From Roseibium marinum (GTDB lineage: Bacteria > Pseudomonadota > Alphaproteobacteria > Rhizobiales > Stappiaceae), in the NCBI RefSeq assembly GCF_002906165.1, contig NZ_PPCN01000001.1, positions 992,001 to 1,056,000 on the forward strand: a stretch of 64,000 bases of DNA. The letters run 5' to 3'. The notes beneath the pieces are model-generated. The model ran no database searches. It was not told where the DNA came from and saw only the letters and a list, made by a program, of their open reading frames with translations. Positions within the stretch are counted from its first letter, which is position 1. Every line of letters starts with the position of its first letter. Shown here in pieces: positions 47,621 to 56,178 of this stretch. The position numbers and the translations under genes were made by a program.

Positions 47621-48298
47621 ATGAGCGATCTTGAGGAGTTGAAGAAGCAACTGGCACTTTGCCTGCGTATGCTGGAGAAATCGGAGATTATCGATTTCAA
47701 CGGTCACGCCAGCATCCGCGCAGGTGAGAACAGGATGTTGATCAATGTCGGCTCGGCGCAGCGCAGCCAGTTGACCGCCCGGGACATCTGTCTGGTCGAT
47801 TTCGACGGCACGGTGATCGAAGGCCATGGCAAGCCGCCGCTGGAATTTCATTTGCATGCCGGCATCTACAAGGCGCGGGCGGACAGTCAGGCTATCGTCC
47901 ATGCCCATCCAAAATGGTCGACGTTTCTCACGATGACGGGGCACGCCTATCTGCCGGTCTTCGCCCAGGGCACGCTGGTTCATCCGCTGCCGGTGCTGGA
48001 TACCCCCGATTCCATAAATTCTCCGGAGATGGCCGCGAGACTGACGGCTGTGCTCGGTGACCGGCCGGCAGCGCTGATGAAGTCCCACGGCGCCGTCACG
48101 CTTGGGCGGGACATCGTCGAAGCCTTTGTTCTGATCACCTATCTGGAGGAAAACGCCTATCGCCAGTACATGGCGATGCAGGTCGGTACGCCCTACGCTT
48201 TCAGCGAGGACGAGCAGCGCCGGTGCCGGGAGAAACTCCGCAATCCGGGGCTCTTTCAGCGGACCTGGAACCATTTTCACGCAAAACTCGAGAGCTGA
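47621..48298 (+). CDS. Class II aldolase/adducin family protein 2
   Basis: A 225-aa paralogue of the preceding protein. FNGHASIRAGENRMLINVGS, AIVHAHPKWSTFLTMTG (His-x-His) and LMKSHGAVTLGRDIVEA keep the metal ligands. ICLVDFDGTVIEGHGKPPLE supplies the D..G..++G segment usual in the family. I chose the ATG at 47621 over one at 47603. As with its neighbour, a decarboxylase or retro-aldol role in the aromatic pathway is plausible but unproven. Confidence 0.82.
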   Translation: MSDLEELKKQLALCLRMLEKSEIIDFNGHASIRAGENRMLINVGSAQRSQLTARDICLVDFDGTVIEGHGKPPLEFHLHAGIYKARADSQAIVHAHPKWSTFLTMTGHAYLPVFAQGTLVHPLPVLDTPDSINSPEMAARLTAVLGDRPAALMKSHGAVTLGRDIVEAFVLITYLEENAYRQYMAMQVGTPYAFSEDEQRRCREKLRNPGLFQRTWNHFHAKLES

Positions 48299-48312
48299 AG
48301 AGGTCCTGGTTC

Positions 48313-49164
48313 ATGGCCGATCCCGATCGCCCCTTTCTCGCCTGCGTCATTGGATGGCCGGTTATGCATTCCCTCTCGCCGCTCATGCACTCCCATTGGA
48401 TGGAGCAACAGGGGATCAAGGGCGGCTATGTGCCGATCCTGGTTCGCCCGGGCACGCTCGAACCCGCCTTGCGGGCCTTGCATCCCCTTGGCTTTGCCGG
48501 CTGCAATCTCACGATTCCGCACAAGCTCGACGCCATGGAGATTGTCGATGAGGTGGATGACGTCGCCCGCAGAATAGGCGCGATCAGCTGTATTGTGGTG
48601 CGTGAAGACGGGGCGCTCTTCGGGACCAACAACGACTGGCTCGGATTTCTGGGCAACCTCAAACAATCCGTGCCCGGCTGGCGGGGCGATGCCGGCCCGG
48701 CGGTGGTGATCGGGGCGGGGGGCGGCGCGCGGGCGGTCTGCCATGGCCTGCTGCGGGAAGGGGTTCCGGAAATCCGGCTGGTCAACCGGACAGCGGCAAA
48801 AGCCGAAAAAGTCGCGGCCGATCTAGGTGGATCGATCCGGGTGCTGCCATGGAAAGATCGTCACATCGCTCTCGAGGGCGCGGCCCTGGCTGTTAACACC
48901 ACCAGCCTTGGCATGGTCGGCCAGCCGCCACTCGATCTGAAGCTCGATTGTCTTCACGGTGAGGCGGTCGCGGCGGACATTGTCTATACGCCGCTGGAAA
49001 CGGCTTTCCTTCAGGCCGCAAGGGCGCGCGGCAACCCTATCGTGGACGGTCTGGGAATGTTGATGCATCAGGGGCCGGCAGCCTGGCGGCGATGGTTGGG
49101 AGTTGAGCCGCTTGTAACCGATGATCTGCGCCGCGCCCTGGAAGATCGCCTCAAAAGGCATTGA
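48313..49164 (+). CDS. Shikimate 5-dehydrogenase family protein (AroE-like)
   Basis: A 283-aa NAD(P)-dependent dehydrogenase. IGWPVMHSLSPLMHSHWMEQ (the SxS substrate motif), NLTIPHKLDAME (catalytic Lys), GTNNDWLGF (Asp of the N-T-D motif kept), VIGAGGGARAVCHGL and NTTSLGMVG are all present. Its place in the operon with class II aldolase-family proteins suggests a catabolic paralogue (quinate/shikimate use or 3-dehydroshikimate conversion) rather than the biosynthetic AroE. Some shikimate dehydrogenases can make gallate from 3-dehydroshikimate, which would feed the LigJ/LigK route. Confidence 0.83.
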   Translation: MADPDRPFLACVIGWPVMHSLSPLMHSHWMEQQGIKGGYVPILVRPGTLEPALRALHPLGFAGCNLTIPHKLDAMEIVDEVDDVARRIGAISCIVVREDGALFGTNNDWLGFLGNLKQSVPGWRGDAGPAVVIGAGGGARAVCHGLLREGVPEIRLVNRTAAKAEKVAADLGGSIRVLPWKDRHIALEGAALAVNTTSLGMVGQPPLDLKLDCLHGEAVAADIVYTPLETAFLQAARARGNPIVDGLGMLMHQGPAAWRRWLGVEPLVTDDLRRALEDRLKRH

Positions 49165-49265
49165 CCGGCTTTCCAGGTCAGGCCGATCTTTCTGCCTGCG
49201 TTACCTGAAAATTTGCCGACCCTGCCTGCGCGGAGCCGGCAATGCGGAACAAAGACGTTTTACGG

Positions 49266-49511
49266 TTACTTGCTCGCAGACGTCCCGGAGGCGGCTGCTT
49301 TTTTAGGCTTCCGCCCCTTGACCGGTTTGGGATCCGGCCGGTCGTCCTGGGTCGCCAGACGCGCCGCGCGCAGTCTCATGGTTTTTGCATCGCGCAGTTC
49401 GGATTCACTCCGCAGCATTTCCTGCGAGATCCGCTTGGTTGTTTCCGCCTTTGATTCTGCAGTCTCACGCCGTGTCTGGCTGAGTTTACCGCTGTTGGTC
49501 TCGGTGGACAT
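49266..49511 (-). CDS. Small basic hypothetical protein
   Basis: An 81-aa protein, rich in Lys, Arg, Ala and Ser. The middle (RRETAESKAETTKRISQEML) is predicted by eye to be helical, and the tail (KPVKGRKPKKAAASGTSASK) is strongly basic, as in histone-like or nucleic-acid-associated proteins. I recognise no family. The start at 49511 begins MSTETNSGK. It lies downstream of the cold-shock gene's terminator on the same strand. Confidence 0.6.
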   Translation of the reverse strand: MSTETNSGKLSQTRRETAESKAETTKRISQEMLRSESELRDAKTMRLRAARLATQDDRPDPKPVKGRKPKKAAASGTSASK

Positions 49512-49540
49512 GGCTTCCGATCCTTTCAAAAGTGCAGAAC

Positions 49541-49568
49541 AAAAAAAAGGCCGGGAAATTTCCCGACC
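49541..49568 (-). terminator. Rho-independent terminator of the cold-shock gene
   Basis: On the minus strand GGTCGGGAAA / TTTCCCGGCC forms a continuous palindromic stem followed by eight T. A further GC-rich hairpin (about 49580-49620) lies between it and the stop codon. Confidence 0.85.
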
Positions 49569-49630
49569 TCTCATCTCATCCCGGTGGTCCGTGCCAGTAC
49601 ATCCGTGGTCACGGACCGGGGATGAGTTAT

Positions 49631-49840
49631 TTAGACTGCCTGCAGGTTGTCAGCAGCGGACTTGCCGGAGCGACGATCCTGGACAACTTCAAAGCTGACT
49701 TTCTGGCCTTCGACCAGCGAATGCATGCCAGCGCGTTCAACAGCGGAGATGTGAACGAACACGTCTGCTGCGCCGTCTTCCGGCTGGATGAAGCCAAAGC
49801 CTTTGGTGGAGTTGAAGAACTTTACGGTGCCAATGGTCAT
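49631..49840 (-). CDS. CspA-family cold-shock protein
   Basis: A 69-aa single-domain OB-fold protein. RNP1 is KGFGFIQ and RNP2 is VFVHI, with the usual beginning [18 protein letters not shown]. It binds single-stranded RNA and DNA and prevents inhibitory structure. The long untranslated stretch upstream (the minus-strand leader before 49840) is typical of csp genes. Confidence 0.95.
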   Translation of the reverse strand: MTIGTVKFFNSTKGFGFIQPEDGAADVFVHISAVERAGMHSLVEGQKVSFEVVQDRRSGKSAADNLQAV

Positions 49841-50579
49841 AACGATTTCCTTTCAATCGGTCATGAGAGAATGCCTGCCCCACAAAATGCGAAACGGGCG
49901 GTTTTGTCGACGTTGATAGGGAAGATCGTTCAGGCCGCGGCAAGCCGCGCAGTCACAAAGTTCGTCAAACAATATCGATGAGCGTTACATAAGCCAGGTG
50001 CGAGCCCAAAACAAGGTGAATTTCAAAAATATGATGATTTTTTTGATAAAAAATTCTCCGGAGAATGCGGAAAATCAAGTGCGCATTTGAATGATTCACG
50101 TCTTTTTCCGCGCCGTTGCGTGGGTTGGAGGCCAAGATTGCGTTGAAAAACTGAAAAAAACGCCATTTGTGACGTTGCCGGGGGGAGGCGGTCGAATTTC
50201 CGGCAGTCAGATCGGCGGGCAGGCGATTTACCTCCTCACGGCTGACGGCCGGCAATGCAGGTGGCTATAGCGTGCTGCGTTTAAGCGGATTCTGAAGACG
50301 CCCGAGGCAGCGTTCGCTATGCAAATGCGTTCGGGCGATTTCCTGAATTCATTTTAACGCGAAACGCTTTACGGTCGAAATGAACCGCCGGACGTCTCTG
50401 AACGGCGGCAGGCGGTTCACTTGCGCGCGATCTGCCGGGCGATTGCGAAATGCAGGTCCCGGTCCGTCAGCTTCGCTCAATAGAGTGAAGCCATGCGATT
50501 GTTTGTGAACCGTCCGTAAAAATGCTAGATTGGCTTGAGTTGAGAACATGCCTGTTTGAATATTTTTATTTGGTGGATG
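49841..50579. other. Long intergenic region between csp and the secreted protein gene
   Basis: About 740 bp. The left end should carry the csp promoter and long leader. Parts at 50010-50100 and 50560-50640 are AT-rich compared with the rest of the window. A palindrome-like TTAACGCGAAACGCTTTA is at 50354-50372, similar to one at 5616-5636. I see no gene. Confidence 0.4.
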
Positions 50580-51335
50580 ATGGCAGAGCTGACGAAGCGT
50601 AAATTTTTTAATTTTCTTTCTTTTTTACTGTCGCTACTCATTTTCTGGCTTACCGGGGCTACCAGTTCAGCCAAGGGCAGCAGGCTGGAGTTGGCAGATC
50701 CTGTTGAGACCGGTGTCTGGAAGTTCTCCAGTCGGAGACCTGCGTCTTCGCAATTGTTGCCTCTTGAAGTTCCGGTTGGAACCGGGCGGACGTCCGGCGC
50801 GCTCGAACACGGCAGAGAAGGGGCAATCACCGTCGCCGCCTACGGGAGCGAATCTCCCAATTCCCAGGCTGGATCGGGAAATAAGCCCATAAGTCCAAAT
50901 CGACCTGGAAAGACTATCGGCAACGTCCCTCAGGAAGAGGCGTCGCTTCAGCGTTTGTTGAACACGAAAGCGCGCATAATCACAGAATCGAACAAATGCG
51001 AAAGGAAGATCCTGCGCGGACAGGATCCCCTTAAATGCTTCGCCGATGTGCTTGCGATATATGAGACACGCCTGGCGGGTGAAGCCGGTCGCGGAAGCAG
51101 TGTGGCGAAGGCGGCCTTGCCCATCGTCAGGCAGATGGCCAGAGATATCCGCAGAGCCAATAGCGGCAAGGAAGGTCTCGCGATCGTTCGTAGGGGGATT
51201 GGGAAAGTCCAGCGGATTCGCCTCGTCAGGTCGCAGGATGCCGTGGTTGCGAAACTGCAGCAACAGCAGCGCGGTGTTCTGGTGGACACACTGCAGGCGG
51301 TCGAGATCAACCTTGTGAAAGCGATTGCGATTTGA
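50580..51335 (+). CDS. Uncharacterised secreted or membrane-anchored protein
   Basis: A 251-aa protein. A short charged start is followed by a strong hydrophobic segment (FFNFLSFLLSLLIFWLTG) and ATSSAKG, so it is a Sec signal peptide or anchor. The middle is Pro/Gly/Ser-rich and probably disordered. The C-terminal third (RIITESNKCERKILRGQDPL...) is helical. No family is recognised. It overlaps or abuts the start of the caspase-like gene, and the two may work together in the envelope. Codon usage and composition are less GC-rich than in the neighbours. Confidence 0.65.
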   Translation: MAELTKRKFFNFLSFLLSLLIFWLTGATSSAKGSRLELADPVETGVWKFSSRRPASSQLLPLEVPVGTGRTSGALEHGREGAITVAAYGSESPNSQAGSGNKPISPNRPGKTIGNVPQEEASLQRLLNTKARIITESNKCERKILRGQDPLKCFADVLAIYETRLAGEAGRGSSVAKAALPIVRQMARDIRRANSGKEGLAIVRRGIGKVQRIRLVRSQDAVVAKLQQQQRGVLVDTLQAVEINLVKAIAI

Positions 51336-51355
51336 ATGGAAAGCTTTTCGTGATC

Positions 51356-53329
51356 ATGGACAGGCTCGTGGTTCAACGATTGCTGTCGGGATTTTCCGGT
51401 CTCGCCTGCGGGCTTTTACTTGTCGCAATATGCTGCGGAACGGCATCGGCTCAGGGTGAACTTTCCGGCGTCAGAATGGCGCTGATCATCGGCAATTCCA
51501 ACTACACCTCCGAAAAACTGCCAAACGCGAGGAACGATGCGGAAAGTATTGCCACCACTCTGCGGACACTCGATTTCGACGTTCGCCTGGTGTTGGACGC
51601 AACGCGTGACCGCTTCCTTGGTGAAATAGAAGAATTCGCGGAAGACACGCTCCGCCGCAACGCAAGTGTCGTGCTCGTCTATTATGCCGGTCACGGGGTT
51701 CAACTGGCCGGAAAGAACTACTTCATCCCGGTCGACGCGCATATCAGCGATGTCGACAGTCTTGTGGATCAAAGCGTCCAATTCGATGAACTTCTGAATC
51801 TGATCGGCAAAAGCAGCTCGTTCAAGATGATCTTTCTTGACGCCTGTCAGAACAATCCCTTCCAGGGGCGCATCGACAGTGTCGGGGTCGGTCTTGCCCC
51901 GCCCCCCGATGTCAGTGGTTTCCTGATCGGTTTCGCAACGCAGCCCGGAAAGGTCGCCTTCGACGGTGCCGGCAAAAACAGTCCTTATACGTCTGCGCTT
52001 CTTGCCAATATGCACGCCCCGGGACAGGAGGTCTTGTCCGTGCTGGCGGAGGTGAACCGGTATGTGCGCAAGGACACAGGTGGTGCCCAGGTTCCCTACG
52101 TTCAATTTTCGGTCAAACCCGAATTCTACTTTCTGCCAGGCGAAAAGGCCGAGCAGGATGTTGAGGTCAGACTTTGGAAACTGGCGGCCCAACAAGCGGA
52201 TCCCGAACTGATCGACTTGTACATGCAGCGCTATCCGGAAGGCCGCTATGCGGGCGAGGCGCGGACCTTGCTGGAAAAGGCGGGTTCAAATCTTGCCGGG
52301 CTGGGGACGCGAAACCCGAAGAGCCGCGACACGCTGGAAGACGAGATCTGGACAAATGCCCTTGCTTCCCGCAACGGCTCATTGCTCGAATATTACATTG
52401 AACGCTTCCCGAACGGGCGCAATCTGCAGCAGGCGAAAGAAATCGTCACACAGATCGCGCCCGACGATGAGGCAAACATCACGCCTGCGGAACTGTGCCG
52501 GCAATTCGCGACACATCCCAATGACGCCACGATTATCTATCGGGGCGTTTCGCTCGATCGGCTGGCAAAAAATTCCGCCGCTGCGACGAAGGCCTGTGAA
52601 AGCGCCGTCCGGACTTTTCCTGAAGATCCGCACTACAAGGCCCTGCTTGCCCGCGCCTATGCGGCAGGCGGTGACACGGACCGGGCGATAGATTTTTACA
52701 AACAGGCAGCGCTGGCGGGAAATACGCGGGCGCTGGTCAGCCTGGGCCTGTTTTACGAACTTGGACAGGGCGTTCCGAAAAACCTGGCAACGGCCAGAGC
52801 GCTGTTTGAAGAAGCCTACAGTCACGGCAGCACGGACGGAGCGATCAATCTGGCCGTTTCGCTCTATTCGGGAACTGGCGGTGCGCGGGACGTGGCGCGA
52901 GCGATCACTCTTCTGGAGTTTGCGTCGTCGGAAGGGGCCGCCAGAGCGACGTTTAATCTGGGGGTATTCGCCAAGGAAGGCATCAACAAATCGGCGGAAA
53001 ACGCTGTGGCCTATTTCGAACTCGCCGCCCGTCAAGGTTACGCGGAAGGCGCGCTCGCCGCCGCGGCGATTTACGACGAAGGGTTTCACACCGACAAATC
53101 GCCTCAAAAGGCGTCAGAGCTGCTTTTGTCGGCTCTGACCACGGACAATGGCGAGATACTTTCGAAGGTGGCGGCTGACGCAGACAGCTGGTCGCTCGAC
53201 ACGATCATGGCCGTCCAGTTGCGAATGAAGACAGCAGGGTACTATGACGGTGCCCTGGATGGTGTGCCCGGCCCGCGGTTCAACCGCGGGCTGGAACTGT
53301 GGCGTCTCTACGGCGGTTCGCCTTCCTGA
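51356..53329 (+). CDS. Secreted caspase-like (peptidase C14) protein with Sel1-like repeats
   Basis: A protein of about 657 aa. It has a signal peptide (MDRLVVQRLLSGFSGLACGL...TASAQG), then a C14 caspase-like domain: MALIIGNSNYTSEKLPNARN, catalytic His113 in YYAGHGVQ and Cys164 in DACQNNP. A linker with two LWKLA/YIERFPNGR-type repeats and Sel1/TPR-like repeats (about 430-610: ALVSLGLFYELGQGVPKNLA, TFNLGVFAKEGINKSAENAV) follow. The last residues (LRMKTAGYYDGALDGVPGPR) look like a peptidoglycan-binding domain. This suggests a periplasmic protease tied to the cell wall. A TTG start at 51332, overlapping the previous stop, is an alternative. Confidence 0.85.
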   Translation: MDRLVVQRLLSGFSGLACGLLLVAICCGTASAQGELSGVRMALIIGNSNYTSEKLPNARNDAESIATTLRTLDFDVRLVLDATRDRFLGEIEEFAEDTLRRNASVVLVYYAGHGVQLAGKNYFIPVDAHISDVDSLVDQSVQFDELLNLIGKSSSFKMIFLDACQNNPFQGRIDSVGVGLAPPPDVSGFLIGFATQPGKVAFDGAGKNSPYTSALLANMHAPGQEVLSVLAEVNRYVRKDTGGAQVPYVQFSVKPEFYFLPGEKAEQDVEVRLWKLAAQQADPELIDLYMQRYPEGRYAGEARTLLEKAGSNLAGLGTRNPKSRDTLEDEIWTNALASRNGSLLEYYIERFPNGRNLQQAKEIVTQIAPDDEANITPAELCRQFATHPNDATIIYRGVSLDRLAKNSAAATKACESAVRTFPEDPHYKALLARAYAAGGDTDRAIDFYKQAALAGNTRALVSLGLFYELGQGVPKNLATARALFEEAYSHGSTDGAINLAVSLYSGTGGARDVARAITLLEFASSEGAARATFNLGVFAKEGINKSAENAVAYFELAARQGYAEGALAAAAIYDEGFHTDKSPQKASELLLSALTTDNGEILSKVAADADSWSLDTIMAVQLRMKTAGYYDGALDGVPGPRFNRGLELWRLYGGSPS

Positions 53330-53377
53330 ACACCTTCATACGGATCTGAAGCTGTTTTTCCTCGGCAAGGGCAGAAT

Positions 53378-55567
53378 ATGGAACTGGACGTCCTTTATCT
53401 GGCTGATCTGCGCTTTCCCGGCGGCACATCCACATCGCTTAAATACGACCTCAGAGCCTGCAAGATGGCCGGGCTCAAGGCAGGGATCGTGCCCCTGTCA
53501 TCGCCCCTGTTTGCCAGAAGCCAGGTTCCCAATTCCGCGTTGCTCGCTGAAATTCAGGCAACCGGAACGGTGATCGTGCCGCAAAACGAAAGACCGAGAA
53601 CCAGGGTCGCGCTTTTGTACCATCCCTTGCTGCTGGACAAGACCGTGCATTTGCGCGCCGGGTTCGATGCGGATGTTTTCTACCTGGTTGTTCACCAGCC
53701 GACGCGGGACCGCCGAGGGCGCCTTTATTTTCAGACCGGGAACTGGCCCGGCCTGGCGGCCGACTGGTTCGGTCATGATTTGCGGCTGCTGCCGGTCAGC
53801 GACATCGTTCGCAAGGATCTCTCGCGACACGGCCTTTCGCATGCGCTTCATCCCGCCAACTGGACCAACCTGATTGATCCGCAGGACTTCCCGCAAAAGC
53901 AGATCGGGGAGTTGACGTCGCCGGTAAAGATCGGCCGCCACAGCCGGCCAAGCAGAGACAAGCTGCCTTCTCCGCCGGTCTCCCTGGCGTGCTATCCGCA
54001 GCACGCGGACTATAACCATCTGATGATGGGGGTACCCCAGGACTTTCTGGACGAGTTCGAGACACTGCCGTGGAACTGGCAGATATATCCCTTTTCATCC
54101 TGGCCGGTATCCGAGTTTCTGCAAAGCCTGGATATCTATAGTTATTTTCATTCAGATACCTGGGTTGAAGCGTTTGGCTACAACGTGCTGGAAGCTCTCG
54201 CGACCGGACTGCCCTGTGTCGTGCCGCATTACATGGAAGAGACTTTCTCCGATGCCTGCTTTTATACCGACCCTGCAAATGCTCCGCAGGTTTACGACCG
54301 CCTTCGATCCGACCGGTCGCTCAGAGAAGAGGCCTCCTCAAGAGCACGGGACCATGTCGTATCCCGTTTCGGTCTGGATCAATTCGCAAAGAAGCTCGAA
54401 AATGTCACCGAAGCACCGAAAGCCTCTTCACCGGGCAGCCTGAGAAAGCGCCAGACACCGGATCGGCCTGTTGTGCTTTCGGTGACCTCCAACGGCGTCG
54501 GCCTGGGCCATCTTTCCCGACAACTCGCCATAGCGGAGGCACTTGGCTCCGCTGTAAATGTGATTTTCTTTTCGCTTTCAGAAGCAATTGAAGTCGCCCG
54601 GTCGATGGGATACCTGGCCGAATTCCGCCCCTTCCACCGTCGGCTGAAACTGGATGTCGACGAATGGAATGCCTTTTTCTTTCAGGAAATGCGCGAAGCC
54701 CTCAGCCACTACAAACCGACCCTGGTTCTGTTCGACGGCAATCTTCCCTACGCCGGCTTCACCGACGCGCTTGAATCCTACGGCAAGAGTTATTGTACCT
54801 GGATCCGGCGGGGGCTGTGGCGCACGTCACAGCCCGAAAGCATTGCCAGAGAAGGTTTTTTCGATGCCATAATCGAGCCCGGAGAACTCTGCGAGGCTTT
54901 GGACACCGGGTATTCTCGGCAGAATGCGGAAAAGGTTGCCCGGGTAAATCCCGTCCTCATGACCCAGCCGCATCAGCTTCTCGACAAAACCGCCGCGAGG
55001 CGCGCGCTTGATTTGCCGGACAGCGCCATAGTGTGTCTTGTTCAGCTCGGATCCGAAGCGAATTTCAACATGTCCCTTCCCAGGGAGCTTCTGTTCGATT
55101 TTCTGGACAGGCATCCGGACGTGATTGCCGTCGATGTAAGATCGCCGCTGCATGTGAACGGTGGCAGCGATATTCATGAGCGCTTCCTGCTGCGCCGGCT
55201 TTTCCCGCTTAGCCGCTATCTCAAGGCATTCGACTTTGCCGTCTGCGCCGCAGGATATAACACGTTCCACGAAAACATTGCCGCCGCGCTGCCGACGCTT
55301 TTCATCCCGAACGACAATCCGGAAATGGACGCTCAGGACTCAAGAGCCCTGCATGGCGCGCGCGCCGGATGGAATCTGGCAAGCACGGCAGACGATCCTT
55401 ATGAGATTGAAACGCAGCTTCGAAAACTGCTCGATCCCGAAATTCGGCAAACACTGTCCCTGGCCTGTGCGCGAAAGACCGGCTGCTGGGACGGAGCCTC
55501 GCAAATCGCCCGCCAGTTGCGGATACAGGCCCGGCTTCCGCAGTCCTTTCAGGTGCCGGCACAATGA
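53378..55567 (+). CDS. Two-domain glycosyltransferase (GT4-like N-terminus, GT28/MurG-like C-terminus)
   Basis: A 729-aa protein that appears to be a fusion. The first half (LADLRFPGGTSTSLKYDLRA; DTWVEAFGYNVLEALATGLP) has the GT-B retaining glycosyltransferase C-terminal motif. The second half begins VVLSVTSNGVGLGHLSRQLA near residue 365 and has a CAAGYNTFHENIAAALPTLF motif, as in MurG or UDP-glycosyltransferases. It probably adds two sugars or acts on one polysaccharide. It overlaps the next gene by 4 bp. Fusions of these two families are uncommon. Confidence 0.8.
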   Translation: MELDVLYLADLRFPGGTSTSLKYDLRACKMAGLKAGIVPLSSPLFARSQVPNSALLAEIQATGTVIVPQNERPRTRVALLYHPLLLDKTVHLRAGFDADVFYLVVHQPTRDRRGRLYFQTGNWPGLAADWFGHDLRLLPVSDIVRKDLSRHGLSHALHPANWTNLIDPQDFPQKQIGELTSPVKIGRHSRPSRDKLPSPPVSLACYPQHADYNHLMMGVPQDFLDEFETLPWNWQIYPFSSWPVSEFLQSLDIYSYFHSDTWVEAFGYNVLEALATGLPCVVPHYMEETFSDACFYTDPANAPQVYDRLRSDRSLREEASSRARDHVVSRFGLDQFAKKLENVTEAPKASSPGSLRKRQTPDRPVVLSVTSNGVGLGHLSRQLAIAEALGSAVNVIFFSLSEAIEVARSMGYLAEFRPFHRRLKLDVDEWNAFFFQEMREALSHYKPTLVLFDGNLPYAGFTDALESYGKSYCTWIRRGLWRTSQPESIAREGFFDAIIEPGELCEALDTGYSRQNAEKVARVNPVLMTQPHQLLDKTAARRALDLPDSAIVCLVQLGSEANFNMSLPRELLFDFLDRHPDVIAVDVRSPLHVNGGSDIHERFLLRRLFPLSRYLKAFDFAVCAAGYNTFHENIAAALPTLFIPNDNPEMDAQDSRALHGARAGWNLASTADDPYEIETQLRKLLDPEIRQTLSLACARKTGCWDGASQIARQLRIQARLPQSFQVPAQ

Positions 55568-56019
55568 GGCGGCACCTGCAGAATATCGGACTCCGATATG
55601 CCTTGCGCAGCCTTCGAATTCTCGGAGCCGCCAACAAACCGGATGCCGTCCTGCTGACGGAGCAGCGAAAACGCGGCAGCGTCGCCCTGATCTGGGCGCT
55701 CGATGAAACGGCGGAACACCTGTCCGCGGGTCTTTCGGAAAAGCTGGCCAAACTGAGCGGATTTGAAACGGTGGTGGTGGTCTGTCCACCGCGATTGTTT
55801 TCGGCACTGCGAAGCGAAGGGCATTTTTTTGAAACTCTGCCGGCCCCCGACGACATCAGGCGCAGCGGCGTCTCCTCCAACTGGGAGCTGTACCTCAGGC
55901 GGCGGATAGCGCGTATTCGCAAAAACTGGGGCCCCGATTTCGAGGCGGTCGTGGGCCCGGACCCGGAGGTGTACTACGAGACGATCCTGAACGGGCCTGA
56001 TGACAGCGCCTTGAGCTGA
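55564..56019 (+). CDS. Uncharacterised 151-aa protein coupled to the glycosyltransferase
   Basis: Its start overlaps the glycosyltransferase stop (ATGA), so it is translated with it. ALIWALDETAEHLSAGLSEK followed by LAKLSGFETVVVVCPPRLFS and FETLPAPDDIRRSG show an alpha/beta pattern that resembles the start of a glycosyltransferase or capsule protein. The sequence stops at 151 residues, so it could be a truncated domain. No catalytic motif is visible. Confidence 0.6.
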   Translation: MRRHLQNIGLRYALRSLRILGAANKPDAVLLTEQRKRGSVALIWALDETAEHLSAGLSEKLAKLSGFETVVVVCPPRLFSALRSEGHFFETLPAPDDIRRSGVSSNWELYLRRRIARIRKNWGPDFEAVVGPDPEVYYETILNGPDDSALS

Positions 56020-56178
56020 CACCGGTCAGGATAACCCGCTCGCCTCGAACGACGGTGCAAGAATGTGAAATCCCGATTGTCATAAGGTTTCCGCGCCGCT
56101 AGCGTGGGCCGAAACCATGCGGCGCGCTCGCGTCGCCGGTCGCAAATTTTCCCTCCTGCCATCAAGATGAGGCGTTTC

